Shown: in pieces, positions 1-10,612 of the stretch
How positions within the stretch are numbered: the first letter of the stretch is position 1
Layout: each line of letters begins with the position of its first letter
DNA from: Adiantum capillus-veneris
Lineage: Eukaryota > Streptophyta > Polypodiopsida > Polypodiales > Pteridaceae
Direction of reading: 5' to 3'
DNA: 64,000 nucleotides
Assembly (NCBI GenBank): GCA_014529385.2
Contig: CM043971.1
Location: 87,806,840-87,870,839, forward strand
Notes under the pieces: model-generated
Told to the model about the DNA's origin: nothing
Seen by the model: the letters and a program-made list of their open reading frames with translations, nothing else
The model's database searches: none
Made by a program: the position numbers and the translations under genes

Positions 1-1177
1 TAACTGTACTAGAACCCTTCACAGTCAGTATTCCCACGCATTGGCCGACTTTCCCGACGCATACGGGCACTTTGCAAAACCTGGCGAGAATCTGCAGCAC
101 GCTGAATTCTCTGTTTTCAGCCCTGAAAATGCTCCAGATCGCCTGTACAGCGGTCCCCTTGCGTCCCCGAACCTCCTGGGGGTATTAGGGTCCGTTTAGG
201 GCCAAAACCCTAAACCTGCAAAAATACACAGCAGGCTGTAATTCACTGTTTCGGGCTCCGTTCTGCGTGCCGGTCGCATCCCTAGCAAGTCCTCGAGCTC
301 CCGCACCTGTAGGGCTACTTGCCCTTTGAATCGGACGAGATTTCTGGCGTGAAACCTCTCCGAATTCACCTGTACCTGCGGGGGGATTAGCCGCTAGCTA
401 ATCCAGTACCTGTGCAAGAGGCTCTTGCCTCGGCAATCGCGCATGAACCCACACAACTGTACATTGGTCAAATGAAAAGCCCACTAGAGGGGCATAACAT
501 ACTGCCAAAGGGGAGAGAGAGGGCAGTGCGTAGCGTGCAGGGCATCACTCCTGGCACCGCACTGTGCATAAGAGGGAAAGCAAGCACTCCATAGCTCTTA
601 ACCTGTGACAGAGACTTGCAAAATGAGCCTCCCAGCTATAAATCACGTTTTTGCCTTCTCTATAAGTAGTAAACTGGCCTCAGAGTGCCAAGTGTCACTC
701 ATTTGTGCATTTTCCCGCTTTAGACCCTCGGGTCTAAAAATATCTCACCTGCAGCCTCTGTTGACTTGGCCACAGAGTAACAAAATGATCCCCATGTCAA
801 ACTGCACGTAATGACGCGAAGACATTTTCAGGTCCCAAAATAGCAGTTCCCTAAATTTTAGGAGATGCTGCCATTATATCTTTCTAGGTCATCCGACCCT
901 CTTTGTACACTGTGGCCACATCCAAAACTGAAATGTAGCCTCTGTAGCAAAGGATTCCACTTTGGCTAGTCAATGACCCCACTTGGCTAACCATAGTCCT
1001 TGTCCAACCTTAGTGCTCTCTTGCCCTCAGGCCTGGACTCCCTCTGGACAGTTCCACACTAGCTATGCAATGCAGGGCAGTTAGATTTCCCGAGGGGTGT
1101 TTCCAAAAAGTGAAAGTAAATAGATAATAAGAAAGAAATCAACAAAAAGGATAGATAGTAGTCACACGCTGGTGACA
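1..1177. mobile_element. LTR of family B, left end outside the window
   Basis: This stretch matches the right-hand part of the complete solo LTR at 25725-27185 almost line for line, for example the block around 60-420 and the ending GCTGGTGACA. It stops abruptly at 1177, where family A LTR sequence resumes at the point matching 5741 in the intact copy. It therefore inserted into the 5' LTR of element El1. Its left end and target duplication lie outside the window, so solo LTR versus 3' LTR cannot be decided. No coding capacity is seen. Confidence 0.75.
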
Positions 1178-1646
1178 TCAGCCCTTAGACGGTTGCAGAT
1201 GTTCCCTCAAGTTTAGCCTCGAAAAACGCAGCCAAAACAGTCTTTTGCAGCCACCAAAACAGTCCCGAAATTCAGCGAATAGAAGAACTCATATTTCAGC
1301 CATCAAGTCGCCGTCGGCATCACCGTCGTCGTCATCAGCATAGTCCCATTGCATCAGTCCATTGTATTCGCATTGTACACCTTTGTGCAATCAAAGTACA
1401 CTACTCTCGCCGACGAGAGTGGGGCCTTCGGAGGAGGGTGTTACAACCTCTCGGTGTCGTATCTCTTCTCTCTCCTTCTCTCAGTCTCATTCACTTGCAC
1501 GCACAATATCCACTCACTTTGTTCGTGATCATAGCATTCTCCATAAGACCGAAAGCTCTCTCTTTCCCTAAGAACTAAAAGGAACCTTGAGCAATAAAGA
1601 TCACTAATCTTGAGAAAATACAACATTCATTCCGTTGCACCTAACA
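1178..1646 (+). repeat. El1 5' LTR, 3' part only
   Basis: It corresponds to 5741-6206 of the El1 3' LTR and ends CACCTAACA directly before the primer binding site. It keeps the pyrimidine-rich transcribed leader (TCTCTTCTCTCTCC and similar) but lacks the promoter half, which was displaced by the family B LTR. Confidence 0.85.
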
Positions 1647-1647
1647 T

Positions 1648-1659
1648 TGGTATCAGAGC
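1648..1659 (+). other. El1 primer binding site (tRNA-iMet)
   Basis: TGGTATCAGAGC lies one base after the LTR end. It is the standard complement of the plant initiator tRNA-Met 3' end used to prime minus-strand cDNA. Confidence 0.9.
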
Positions 1660-2107
1660 TTTGGTAGTGTTCTGTATCACTCAAGAAAAGAACCACAAGA
1701 ATTTTTTTTTGCTTGTTGCGGTCACACAAACCCAAGTTCGCTTGGGCGTGTCGATTCCTAATCGTGTTTTGTTGAAGAGTGACAGGAATCCCAAGAAAGA
1801 AGGGCTTGTCTAGCCTCCCCTTGTGTCTCTTTTCACTCATTGAGAGCGGACCGTGCACTTAACGGCCGGCCAATCGACGTGAGGTAGGAAAAAACAACCT
1901 TGGTGTGAGCGCAAGGCCACGAAAAGCGGGCTGGAAAGGAGTAGAACTCGGGTGAAGAGAAGATACTTATCAAACGCGATTTGCAAGCAAAAGAACACCT
2001 CAAGAACCTCAAGAACCCAAGATTCTCACGAATCAAGGACCTCAAGAACCTCAAGACCCTCAAGAACCCAAGTTCCTCACGAGCTTAAGAACCCAAGATC
2101 ATAGTGC

Positions 2108-3202
2108 ATGGTCGTCACCCGAAGCGGAATGGATACTTCGCATACAGGAGTTGAGCATGAGAGAGGCGACGAAGACTCGTCCCCACCCGGAGATGATTTC
2201 TTCAACCCTCCCCCTTCGCCATCTACGCCACCAAGTGCTATGGAGGCAATGGTCAAGCAGATGATGGCCATGATGGATAGACAAGACGCAAGTCGCCTTG
2301 CTCAAGAACATGAGCGCGATGAAAGAAACGCAAGACTTGCCGCAAAACAAGAAGACAATCGCCTTGCTCAGGAACGTGAGCGCGATAAAAGACACGCAAA
2401 ACTTGCAGCACAACAAGAAGAAAATCGACTTGCTCTCGAACGCGAGTGCGAGGAACGAAATGAACGAAAAGCAAAAAAGGACGCCGAGCATGAAGCTCAA
2501 AGAGAGCTTCGCAATCAAGAATTTATTGCCCAATTGCTAGCCTCGAAGACCGAACCACCCAAAGATCGTGGGAGTTTCTCTAGTGGTGCAAGCCACGATG
2601 CGGATTCCAACAGCCCAGTCACCGAAAAGTTGACTTTCAGTAAGTATGATGGTAAGATGGATGCCACGGTGATTCATTCTTGGTTGCATCAATTTAATGC
2701 TTATTTTGCGACAACTAAGAAAACAGGAAATAGCAAAGTTTTGACGGCAGCTATGTATGTTGTCGATGATGCCATCAATTAGTACCATGCATGGCAAGAG
2801 GCACAACTAGCCGCGCATCTAGAGGCAGCCGACGATTTCACGCCCCTCTCTTTTGATTGGGCTGATTTCCAAGACAAGCTCAAGGCGCAGTTTATGCCAC
2901 CTCAGTACCTTGCACGATTGAAGGACGATTGACGCACTCTCAAGCAAAATGGTAAGCCGGTTATGTCTTCTTCTAATCGTGTTTTGCAGCTAGGTACCCA
3001 ACTACGCATGTCGAATGATGAGAGCAAAGAGGCTTCTCTTTGGATTGGACGAGTATATTAAGTACGATGTCGAGGTATTCGATCCAATCGATCTCAACAA
3101 GGCGGTAGCGATTGCTCTCGCACAAGAGATGAAGCACAACAAGGGAAAGCCTAAGGAGAACAAGACTTCCATAAGTACCTCGCCGACTTCTCAGAACACG
3201 TA
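2108..3202 (+). pseudogene. El1 gag remnant
   Basis: The open part (2108-2782) starts at MVVTRSGMD. It has a Pro-rich stretch, then about 100 residues of charged coiled coil built from repeats such as RLAQEHERDERNARLAA. The core of a Ty3 Gag capsid domain (Retrotrans_gag type) follows, with HSWLHQFNAYF. Translation stops at a TAG where El3 has TGG (Trp) after DAIN. The same frame continues downstream with FDWADFQDKLKAQFMPPQYLA, then a TGA and frame changes. A short open piece at 3015-3203 carries a later gag part rich in Lys. It is not functional as it stands. No zinc knuckle is preserved. Confidence 0.8.
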
Positions 3203-3484
3203 GAACGATAAGAATGGTAAGAATGATAACTCTTCTAATGAATCTTCCAACAGTATCTCATCAAAGAATTCTTCCAATGAATCTAAAGGTAAGGCTAACA
3301 CAACTGCTAAACCTAAGCTTACTCCAGATGAAAAGGTAGCACAAGGAATAGTAGGAGGATACATCACGTCGGACGAACAAAGCACTTATTCTAAGGAAGG
3401 TCGTTGTTTTCATTGTCACATTAAGGGTCACATGAATCGAATGAATCCAAAGAACCCACAGCACCCACTACATCTGTCAATGCA

Positions 3485-3850
3485 ATGAATGATAACACGA
3501 TTGTGCCCAAAGTTTCTGAGGACCCTCCCATTGATGATTCTCTCATTAAATGTTATGGTCGTACATCGAGGCACCGTTTTGTCATATTGTTTGACCCAGG
3601 TAGTATGCATGATGTGATCAGTCCCTCTCTTGTTGAGTTAGCCCGCCTCAAAGTTAGTCCGAGATCTCCTATCGAGGTCTCTAGCTTTCGTCCTGGTATG
3701 GACGCTCTCATCACGAAGGAGTGCCTTGATGTGTTGTTTGCAATTCAACAGACTACCTTCACTAGAAGATTTGTTGTTTCTCCTCTCTCAGGATGTGATA
3801 TAATTTTAGGCATGAAATGGTTTCGTGAACTGAACCCTCTCGTTGATTGA
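3485..3850 (+). pseudogene. El1 retroelement aspartic protease remnant
   Basis: About 121 residues resemble the RVP_2-type protease of Ty3 elements. The active-site region reads LFDPGSMHDVISPSL, where the usual motif is D-S/T-G, so the second position is Pro. The later GCDIILGMKWF matches the conserved GCDVILGMDWL of this family. The frame ends in TGA after LNPLVD, where Trp is expected. The protein would process Gag in the virus-like particle. The Pro in the active site and the stop suggest it is inactive. Confidence 0.75.
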
Positions 3851-4021
3851 GAGGCTAACACTTTAACTCTCAATGCCAACAGTGATTCTCCTACTGTCTT
3901 TCATGGAGTGGACATTGTTCATTCTCCATCTCTCATTGCTAATATGTAGGACAAGGTTGAAAGGATTCAGGATAAGGAGCCTCCCTCAGTCTCTTTTTCT
4001 CCACAGCATGATACACAGAAC

Positions 4022-4897
4022 TTGCATGATTATGAGAAGCATAATGATTTGAATGATGATTTGGATGACAAAGACAAGCATGATGACTTGCATGAAGAAG
4101 ATGTGATTGTTCACCAGGATGAGGTGTTAGTGGATGCTTTTTCTAGCGAAGCTAACCTTGTTGCAGATTCGATCAATCACGCAGGATCGATCTTGGCTCT
4201 CGAGCCTAGGTCCCAAGAACCCCTTCAGGAAGAACCGATCTTGGCTCTCGAGCCTTGGTCAAAAGCACCCTCACAGGAAGTATTATGTGTTCGCATGATT
4301 GATACGCACGCATTGTTCGAGTGTTTCATTCGTGAAGGTTTCCTGCATTTTAGTCAGCATCGTTATGTGATCCCTTTTCCTAGGCATGACATACTATATG
4401 TTGAGCACGTTTCTCTCATGGATGAGCACGAATGTATGCGGATTTTTCGTGAAAAGCTAAAAAGTTTGTATGTAAGGAAGTCACATTCCATGTCTCTTCC
4501 TTGGCATGACACAGGTTCCGAAAGATCACATGATTGTATGGGCACCAAGCATGGGCATTTCCATTGTGATTTGCCACAGTTGATTGATTTCGATCAAACA
4601 GAAAAGATTCGATCTCATTGTTTGCATGCATTTGATGAACGGGTTGTCACTCCGTCTAATTGTTCATCTACATTGCATGCACAGTCTTTAGAGAAGACAA
4701 GATTTTTTTCCTTCACTTTACATGGAATGGGTATGTTCATGGTTTTGTGTTGGAGATGGTTTCAGGAATTTTCAGCCATGGAGATTCTTGAAGATGAAAG
4801 AAGCAGAACTCTAGACGAAGTTGAAGCAAGAAAGGAGATTCAAAAGACTGTCGCTTTCGGCGCGGCCCAAAGAAGCAAGCGTTGCAGACCTTTATGA
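4022..4897 (+). pseudogene. El1 acidic linker and conserved C-terminal region, function unknown
   Basis: 291 residues are open. Residues 1-45 are a His/Asp-rich low-complexity segment (HNDLNDDLDDKDKHDDLHEED). Short repeats around ILALEPRSQEP follow. From about residue 95 there is a conserved region with PFPRHDILYVEHVSL and SMSLPWHDTGSE, ending in a frameshift near 4850. The same region, with the same motifs, occurs in El2 (15640-16400) and in part in El3 (27187-27737). I do not recognise the domain. It lies where pol would be expected. An envelope-like, packaging or structural role is possible, but nothing in the sequence settles it. Confidence 0.65.
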
Positions 4898-5030
4898 AGT
4901 TCAAGTACCGCACGACCCACACATCAGAGTGGGCCAGCGAAAAGTCCCTTCCAGGATTCCGGATGCTGTTGACGATCTCCCTCGACGCCATACAGTTCGG
5001 TACCAGTACCTCACTTTGAAAAGGGGGGGA
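4845..5030 (+). pseudogene. El1 C-terminal conserved peptide before the polypurine tract
   Basis: In a second frame (within an open stretch 4821-5111) the peptide KEASVADLYEVQVPH, then PRRHTVRYQYLTLK, is preserved. El2 and El3 keep the same peptide, with substitutions, in the same place. It is probably the true C terminus of the region above, displaced here by a 1-bp frameshift. It runs straight into the polypurine tract. Confidence 0.6.
5019..5030 (+). other. El1 polypurine tract
   Basis: GAAAGGGGGGGA-type purine run directly before the 3' LTR start TGTCACGTG. El2 (16391-16401) and El3 (27726-27737) have AAAGGAGGGGA in the same place. It would prime plus-strand synthesis. Confidence 0.8.
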
Positions 5031-6206
5031 TGTCACGTGACACATCCCAACCCTATGTGTCCGTGGACAAGCTACACCACAACAGGGTTCAATCAGTTCA
5101 CTCAAGTCTAGATTAGCAATGATCTGGCACTTTTGTGAGTCTATTCGTAGACCGTGCATGTCCAATCACTTAGCATAGATGCATATCCTCCGGTTGCACA
5201 CAGCATGATCATCGAAATTCCCATCAGAATCCATTAGCATCAGTTAGGGGAATTTTCCAGTGCATTTAGCCTATTTTCCTATTTTTGGTTATTTTCACTT
5301 ATTATTTTTAAGTGACTTTCTAGCAAAAGTAGGTAGGGCAATTTTGCTAAGTAAATATATAACCAAACCCAAGTTAGCACTTTCTGGCAGAAGAGGCAGC
5401 AGGAGCTTCCCGCTCAACAGGCAACTTCTCAGTAGTACCCCCCCTCAGCATCAGATCCATCGCCACCATCTCCCCTCATCTGGCGTTTTCCCTCTTGCAG
5501 TCATCGCCCCCAACTTCCAGTCTCTGGCGCTTGTGTTCCCTTGCATGATCGCCCTACAGCAACCCTCAGCCCAGCGTTTTTCATTGCAAAAATGCTAGAC
5601 CTTCATCAGCGTTTTCCATAGCAAAAACACCAGCCAGATCTCAGCCATTCCAACGTTTTCAGCCCCAACTACTAACGCTAGGAAACCTGCAATTCAGCAG
5701 CGACAAAATGCAGGAATTCAGCCATAGACACAGTAGCAGATCAGCCCTTAGACGGTTGCAGATGTTCCCTCAAGTTTAGCCTCGAAAAATGCAGCCAAAA
5801 AAATCATTTTCAGCCACCAAAACAGTCCCGAAATTCAGCGAATAGAAGAACTCAGATTTCAGCCATCAAGTCGCCGTCGTCATCACTGTCGTCGTCGTCA
5901 GCAAAGTCCCATTGCATCAGTCCATTGCATTCGCATTGTACACCTTTGTGCAATCAAAGTAGACTACTCTCGCTGACCAGAGTGGGGCCTTCGGAGGAGG
6001 GTTTAACAACCTCTCGGTGTCGTATCTCTTTCTCCTTCTCTCAGTCTCATTCACTTGCACGCACAATATCCACTCACTTTGTTCGTGATCATAGCATTCT
6101 CCATAAGACGGAAAGCTCTCTCTTTCCCTAAGAACTAAAAGGAACCTTGAGCAATAAAGATCACTAATCTTGAGAAAATACAACATTCATTCCGCTGCAC
6201 CTAACA
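5031..6206 (+). repeat. El1 3' LTR, family A subtype A1
   Basis: It runs from TGTCACGTGACACATCC to CCGCTGCACCTAACA, 1176 bp. A TATA box (TATATAA) lies at 5356-5362, followed by a GCAGAAGAGGCAGCAGGAGC-type leader. Many copies of an AGCGTTTT-type motif and a pyrimidine tract near 6020-6050 come after it. The right flank begins CCCCC. The matching left flank is outside the window, so the target duplication cannot be checked. Confidence 0.9.
5356..5362 (+). promoter_or_regulatory. TATA box of a family A LTR
   Basis: TATATAA sits at the same relative position in every complete family A LTR (for example 13439-13445 and 23531-23537), about 330 bp after the LTR start. The region just downstream is purine-rich and then becomes the transcribed leader. 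Confidence 0.65.
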
Positions 6207-6440
6207 CCCCCCTCCAAGGGCCCCCCTCTCTATCTCTAAAGAGGTATTTGCTTTAGATTGCACAAATGCTGATACAATGGATCTAGATGTTGAAGCCTGA
6301 GATGCTCATGGGATCTTGGGGTAGATGCTTGGATTTGCGAGGGTACGGAGCTGATCTGCGAGGCTAATGGTTGAACATTGAAAACGCTAGGACTTAGAAC
6401 TAAGTTTTGCAAAAACGCTAGTGCATCTGCAACTTCTGAT
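6207..6440 (-). mobile_element. Degraded minus-strand LTR fragment related to family A
   Basis: Starting with CCTCCAAGGGCCCCCC, it resembles the reverse complement of the leader half of a family A-like LTR (compare 61262-61340 and 7950-8075). It contains AAAACGCTAG motifs. El1 appears to have inserted at its edge. Confidence 0.5.
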
Positions 6441-7264
6441 GGGATGGGTTGATGTCACAAACGGGCGCGCATACAAATAATCAATAAGCTGAAAATGGAT
6501 TGAGTATCTTTTAAACATTTCTTGGTGCCGATTTAAATTGTTTGACTTTGGTTTTTATACTAGATTGAATGATTGGTGATTTACTCCAGGGTGGAGTAGT
6601 AAAAATGTTGTTTGATAATGTCTTAAACCTCGAAACGATGCAAACGGGCTGTCTGGGGAGCGTTTCGTTGTATGCTTGAAAACCTCGGAATGACACAGAC
6701 AGGATGTCTGGGGAGCGTTTTGTTGTGCGTCGGAAAACCTCTAAAGGACGAAGACGGGATGTCTGGGGAGCTTTTATTTGTATGTTTGAAACCTCCAAGC
6801 GATGCAAGCTAAGATTTGGGGAGCGTTTGGTTGTATCAATCCTCTGAGCGCATGGCGAACGTTTTTAGGTTATTTGCGAGGGGAGTGACAAGGTAGTCGT
6901 TGAGCAGCTTCATACCACAGACCGTCTATTTGGGGGGAGTACTTTGCAGATTGTTCGTTGTGTCTTTGTAACATGCATATGTGAGCATTTGTGTTGCATT
7001 GTGATGTGCCAACCATTGAAAATATTCCTAATTGGGTGAGATTGCCTGGGTATGTAATTTTAGTGCATCAAGACACACATTACTGATCGGAGCGGTCTAG
7101 GTGTGATGGATAATTTTGCTACACCAGAATATCAAGAGCTTTGATATGGAATGAGAAAATTGATTGTCCCTCAGAATGACCCTAGGAAATTTTTGAGCTA
7201 ACTGGAGTTTTTTTGTAGATATACTATAATCGCGGACGATTACTCTTCTCTCAAGAAGGGGGGA
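6441..7264. other. Non-coding stretch with a 55-bp tandem repeat
   Basis: No reading frame of note. It contains four degenerate tandem units (listed separately). It ends in a purine run AAGAAGGGGGGA at 7253-7264 directly before TGTCACAAAC, the start of a family C LTR, so its right end is probably the 3' end of a degraded Ty3 internal region. Confidence 0.5.
6625..6840 (+). repeat. Degenerate tandem repeat, about 55 bp x 4
   Basis: Units start with AAACCTC at 6625, 6680, 6735 and 6789. Each contains TGTCTGGGGAGCGTTT and then TTGTATG or similar. The last unit is the most diverged. The period is 54-55 bp. Confidence 0.75.
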
Positions 7265-7877
7265 TGTCACAAACTGCTGACTTGTCAAGCCGGTAAAGAA
7301 CTAAGCAAGCTTGCAGATCCCAACCGAGGGACCTAAACCCTAGAAGAAGTAGAAGCAGAAGATGAAGAAGTTTTCACCAACTTACAAATCCTCGCCGAGT
7401 GTCCCAAGCCATTTAAAAGATGTTTTAAGTACACAAATTAAAACAAAGACACACACACATATGCACACAATCTCTTGCATAATAATGATGATGTGGTAGT
7501 TGTACTAACGCCTGCATTTTGCGTTGCAAGCTGCTGACGTGGCAATACAAATTTCCGTGTTTTACGCATTAGATAACTCAGAGGAGCAGATGCTTTTTGG
7601 GCCAGATGCTTTAAGGGTAATGATTTTCATTTACTGCTTTCCAAATTCCAAGGCCAAGGGCCTTTAATAAATATGTGTCATGGGCTTGTTCTTTGGTACG
7701 TTTCCACGTGAAAGTGCAGAGGACGGAGTACCAACGTTGTACTAAGTTGAAGCAATATAAAGAAATACCGAAATGTCAAGTGCAACAGAAGTGTTTAAAA
7801 ATTTAGCTTGGATCTAGTACTCCGCACAAACACAAGGTTACTTAACTGCACTTGAAAAGAGAAACTGAACTGAACAC

Positions 7878-7937
<60 letters not shown>

Positions 7938-8276
7938 GACACGGCATGTCGAGTCCCAACCACCCTCAAGGGCCCCCTTGCTCTATGGCCAGAGCAAGTA
8001 CTTGCTTTATAACTTGCACAAATGTGTTACAACGCCTAAATGCTGGAATGCTGACCGGAACTTGATGTAGATGCTTGGTGTTGAAACCGCTCAATTATTA
8101 ATACAAAAAGAAATACCGAAAGGGGCGCCAGTCTTTGGGGCCAATCTCTCTGGGTACGGAACTACACTGAGCAGTGTCGACTCAATTGAACCGTGATTTA
8201 AGTGTGAAGTGTTTAAGGTGATTCTCTCTCATGTATCGTGTCGGATTCCAAACTTGGGGTGCCCAAGTTTGTTACA
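7265..8276 (+). mobile_element. Family C LTR, plus strand, interrupted
   Basis: It starts TGTCACAAACTG after a polypurine run and ends AAGTTTGTTACA. The last 190 bp (8090-8276) closely match the reverse complement of 31883-32070, including AAGAAATACCGAAAGGGG and AAGTGTGAAGTGTTT. The start matches the reverse complement of 32463-32474. The middle (about 7840-8085) is foreign: a GA microsatellite and a reversed piece of a family A-like LTR. Coding capacity: none. Confidence 0.55.
7881..7936. repeat. (GA)n microsatellite
   Basis: 28 GA dinucleotides. They lie next to a reversed LTR leader (CGACACGGCATGTCGAGTCC, then CTCAAGGGCCCCC), at the place where other LTR copies carry a short pyrimidine tract. 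Confidence 0.95.
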
Positions 8277-9027
8277 GTTTCACACAGAAACTGAGCCCTC
8301 ATATTTTCATCATTTTAATGATTTATTTTATTAAAATTCAAGAGAGGTTTTGCCCTGCCCAAGCCTTAAGTAGTTAATAACCAACAGATCTCACCTATAA
8401 AGGGATCAGCCAGGGCCAGCGTTTTGCATCAGAGCAAGTAGCGCCAGATCATCCCTAGCGTTTGTAGCAGTGCACTTGACGTTTTCGCTTCAGATCAGCA
8501 CCATCGTCTTCAGATCAGCTTTCAGCCTTAGCGATTTTGCAGAATTCAGCAGATTAGTCCTAGCGCTTGCAGAATTCAGCCGATCAGATTTCAGGTCCTT
8601 TCCCTTGCCGAAACACGTCAGATCTGTCCTCGCCGATCTTTACGTTGCGCCCAGGTACTTTGGCAGCCCATGGAGCCTCTTCATTCCCTCGTTGTATCGA
8701 GTGTTCCCATTGCTATACATCGATGGCCCTATCAGCATCTGCGTTTTCAACCCTTCATTCCTCTCACATCGAGAGTGCAAATCAGCCCATATCTACCCCT
8801 TACTGGCCATCAGCAATCCCACATCGAGACAAATCCAAAAGTGCATCAAATCAGCCCCGGAGCTGCTTCATCTTGAAGAGTTACCACGGCCACGTTCCCC
8901 ATTCAAGTTAGTAGAGTCTACACTTGAGGTATTGCATGTGTGTACATTCCATTTACGAAATCAAAAGCAAATACCACATCGGCAACGGTGTGGGGGGCCC
9001 TTGAGAGGGTTTGTTGGGACCCCATCG

Positions 9028-9115
<88 letters not shown>

Positions 9116-9230
9116 AGGAAAGAAAAAGAACTATCATTCAAGCTAAAAAGCAATCATTAATGCAAGGAAAAAAGTAAAGATTTGTGGAAGTGTAAAACCT
9201 TCTCCATTTCAATTTCGTTGCACCTGACAC
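8277..9230 (+). mobile_element. Degenerate solo LTR, distant relative of family A
   Basis: A TATA-like CCTATAAAGG at about 8394 is followed by CCAGCGTTTTGCATCAG motifs and a leader with GGGGGGCCCTTGAGAGGG. A long CT tract follows, and the end is CGTTGCACCTGACA, close to the family A ending. The left end is not clear and no target duplication was found. The open stretch 8470-9177 on this strand is a by-product of the CT repeat and is not a gene. Confidence 0.5.
9030..9114. repeat. (CT)n microsatellite
   Basis: About 42 CT dinucleotides within the LTR leader, in the position of the short pyrimidine tract seen in other LTR copies. Confidence 0.95.
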
Positions 9231-9239
9231 TACAAGAGT

Positions 9240-10612
9240 AGTGCAATGATTGTATACCAGGAAAAAGAAGATTTTACTTTAGCTCAAAGGAAAGGATCTT
9301 ATTTGGAATGTAAAACTCAAGGGGGAGTCTATCCTAGATGTATTCGTTGCAGTAGTTTCGAAGTTAATGAAATCTCATATTTTTGCTTACTTGATTTTTG
9401 TTCAAGATAGATCTCAAGATGAAGGTAATTCAATTTATCTTTTTTCGAGATAGAGAGACTTCATATATTAAAACAATATTAGGATTGTTTCTTAGAGAGC
9501 CTATTGGGGGAGTTGCCCCCTAAGCGTCTTGAGGATCATACCATTGATCTGATTCCATGGAGTTCACCTCCTATTTGATCCCCTTACAAAGTAAGCCCGA
9601 CATAGCAAGAGGAGATCATAAGTCAGGTCAATAATTGTCTCCCGAAAGCATTGATTCAACCTAGTTCTTCACCTTTCGGTTCACTAGTTTAGCTTGTTCT
9701 GAAGAAGGATGGATCTTGGCAAATGTGCATCGATTATCGTGCACTCAACAAGATCACAATCAAGAGCAAGTTTCCTATACCTAGGAATGATGACATTTTT
9801 TATCGACTTCAAGAATCAAGTCGTTTTAGCAGGATTGACCGCAAAAGTGGTTATGATCAAATTTGGATTGCTCCTGAGGATGTTCACAAGACAACATTTT
9901 GTACCACTTTTGGACTTTACGAGGTTTTAGTGATGCCTTTTGACTTCACTAATGCTCCGACTACATTTAATTGGGGATGATGGACCAAATCTTTCGAGAG
10001 CACCGACAATTTGTGGAGACATTCTTTGATGATATCATTATCTTCTCTGAATCGGAAGCATAACATCAAGAGCATCTTGCAAAGGTCTTTCAAACTTGGC
10101 GAGATCATAAGTTGATCATCAATGGCAAGAAGAGCGAGTTCTTCATGTAGGGGATTCACTTTCTTGGACATTTTATTTCTCTAGAGGGTGTCAGGATGGA
10201 TCTAGCCAAGGTAGTAGCTATTCACAATTGGCGACCCGTTCAGAACGTGCATGATATGCGCAGTTTCTTGGGCCTATGTTCTTACTACAGAAGGCCCATT
10301 TTGAGATTTGTAGAAATTGCAACACCTTTGCATGATTTGACCAAGAAAAGTGTTCCCTTTTCTTGGAAAGGGACTTAGATCACAACTTTTGAGCGTCTAA
10401 AGAAAAGCTTATGACTGAATTAATCCTTGTGCTTCCCAATCTCCAGAAACCTTTTCAGGTGCATTGTGATGCATCTGGCAGCAATTTAGGATAGCTTTGC
10501 ATCAGGATGGTCATGTGGTAGCAATTTAGGAGTAGTTTTGCAATAGGATGGTCATGTGATAGCCTATGAGAGCAGATTATTCTCTAAGGCTAAGAAAGAA
10601 GGAACTTCTTGC
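9240..10612 (+). pseudogene. Ty3/gypsy protease end, reverse transcriptase and RNase H fragment
   Basis: Weak similarity to the end of a Ty3 protease region (VKLKGES) begins near 9300. From about 9490 it reads as the RT N terminus, and 9723-9980 is a clear RT core: [12 protein letters not shown], then FSRIDRKSGYDQIWIAPEDV, with VMPFDFTNAPTTF. After a 1-bp frameshift the catalytic FFDDIIIFSE follows near 10020. The connection domain SFLGLCSYYRR lies near 10260-10300, and the RNase H start (IAYESRLFSKA) near 10560. Several stops are present. It ends where a homologous fragment begins on the opposite strand. Confidence 0.85.
10480..10561 (+). repeat. 41-bp tandem duplication inside the pol fragment
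   Basis: AGCAATTTAGGATAGCTTTG...GGTCATGTGGT is followed at once by AGCAATTTAGGAGTAGTTTTG...GGTCATGTGAT. The two copies differ at a few bases. Confidence 0.7.

Larger units (their letters stand above)
1178..6206 (+). mobile_element. El1: RT-less Ty3-like retrotransposon, family A
   Basis: The element has a partial 5' LTR, a tRNA-Met primer binding site, a gag remnant, a degenerate aspartic protease, an acidic linker, a conserved C-terminal region, a polypurine tract and a complete 3' LTR. There is no reverse transcriptase, RNase H or integrase between protease and 3' LTR. The only gaps in homology to El2 and El3 are deletions in those copies, so the lack of RT seems to be a family trait. The left end is broken by the family B LTR. 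Family A resembles the described non-autonomous TR-GAG class. Confidence 0.8.

Noticed and set aside
1648-1659. TGGTATCAGAGC as part of a tRNA gene
   Set aside because: No cloverleaf surrounds it or the other sites; the position after LTR ends shows they are primer binding sites.
6453-6475. Possible family C LTR start (TGTCACAAACGGGCG)
   Set aside because: It shares only the first ten bases with the LTR start at 7265 and the following sequence does not match, so it is not counted as an LTR.
8470-9177. 235-codon plus-strand open frame
   Set aside because: It lies in an LTR-like leader and is extended by the CT repeat (Leu-Ser runs). No homology.
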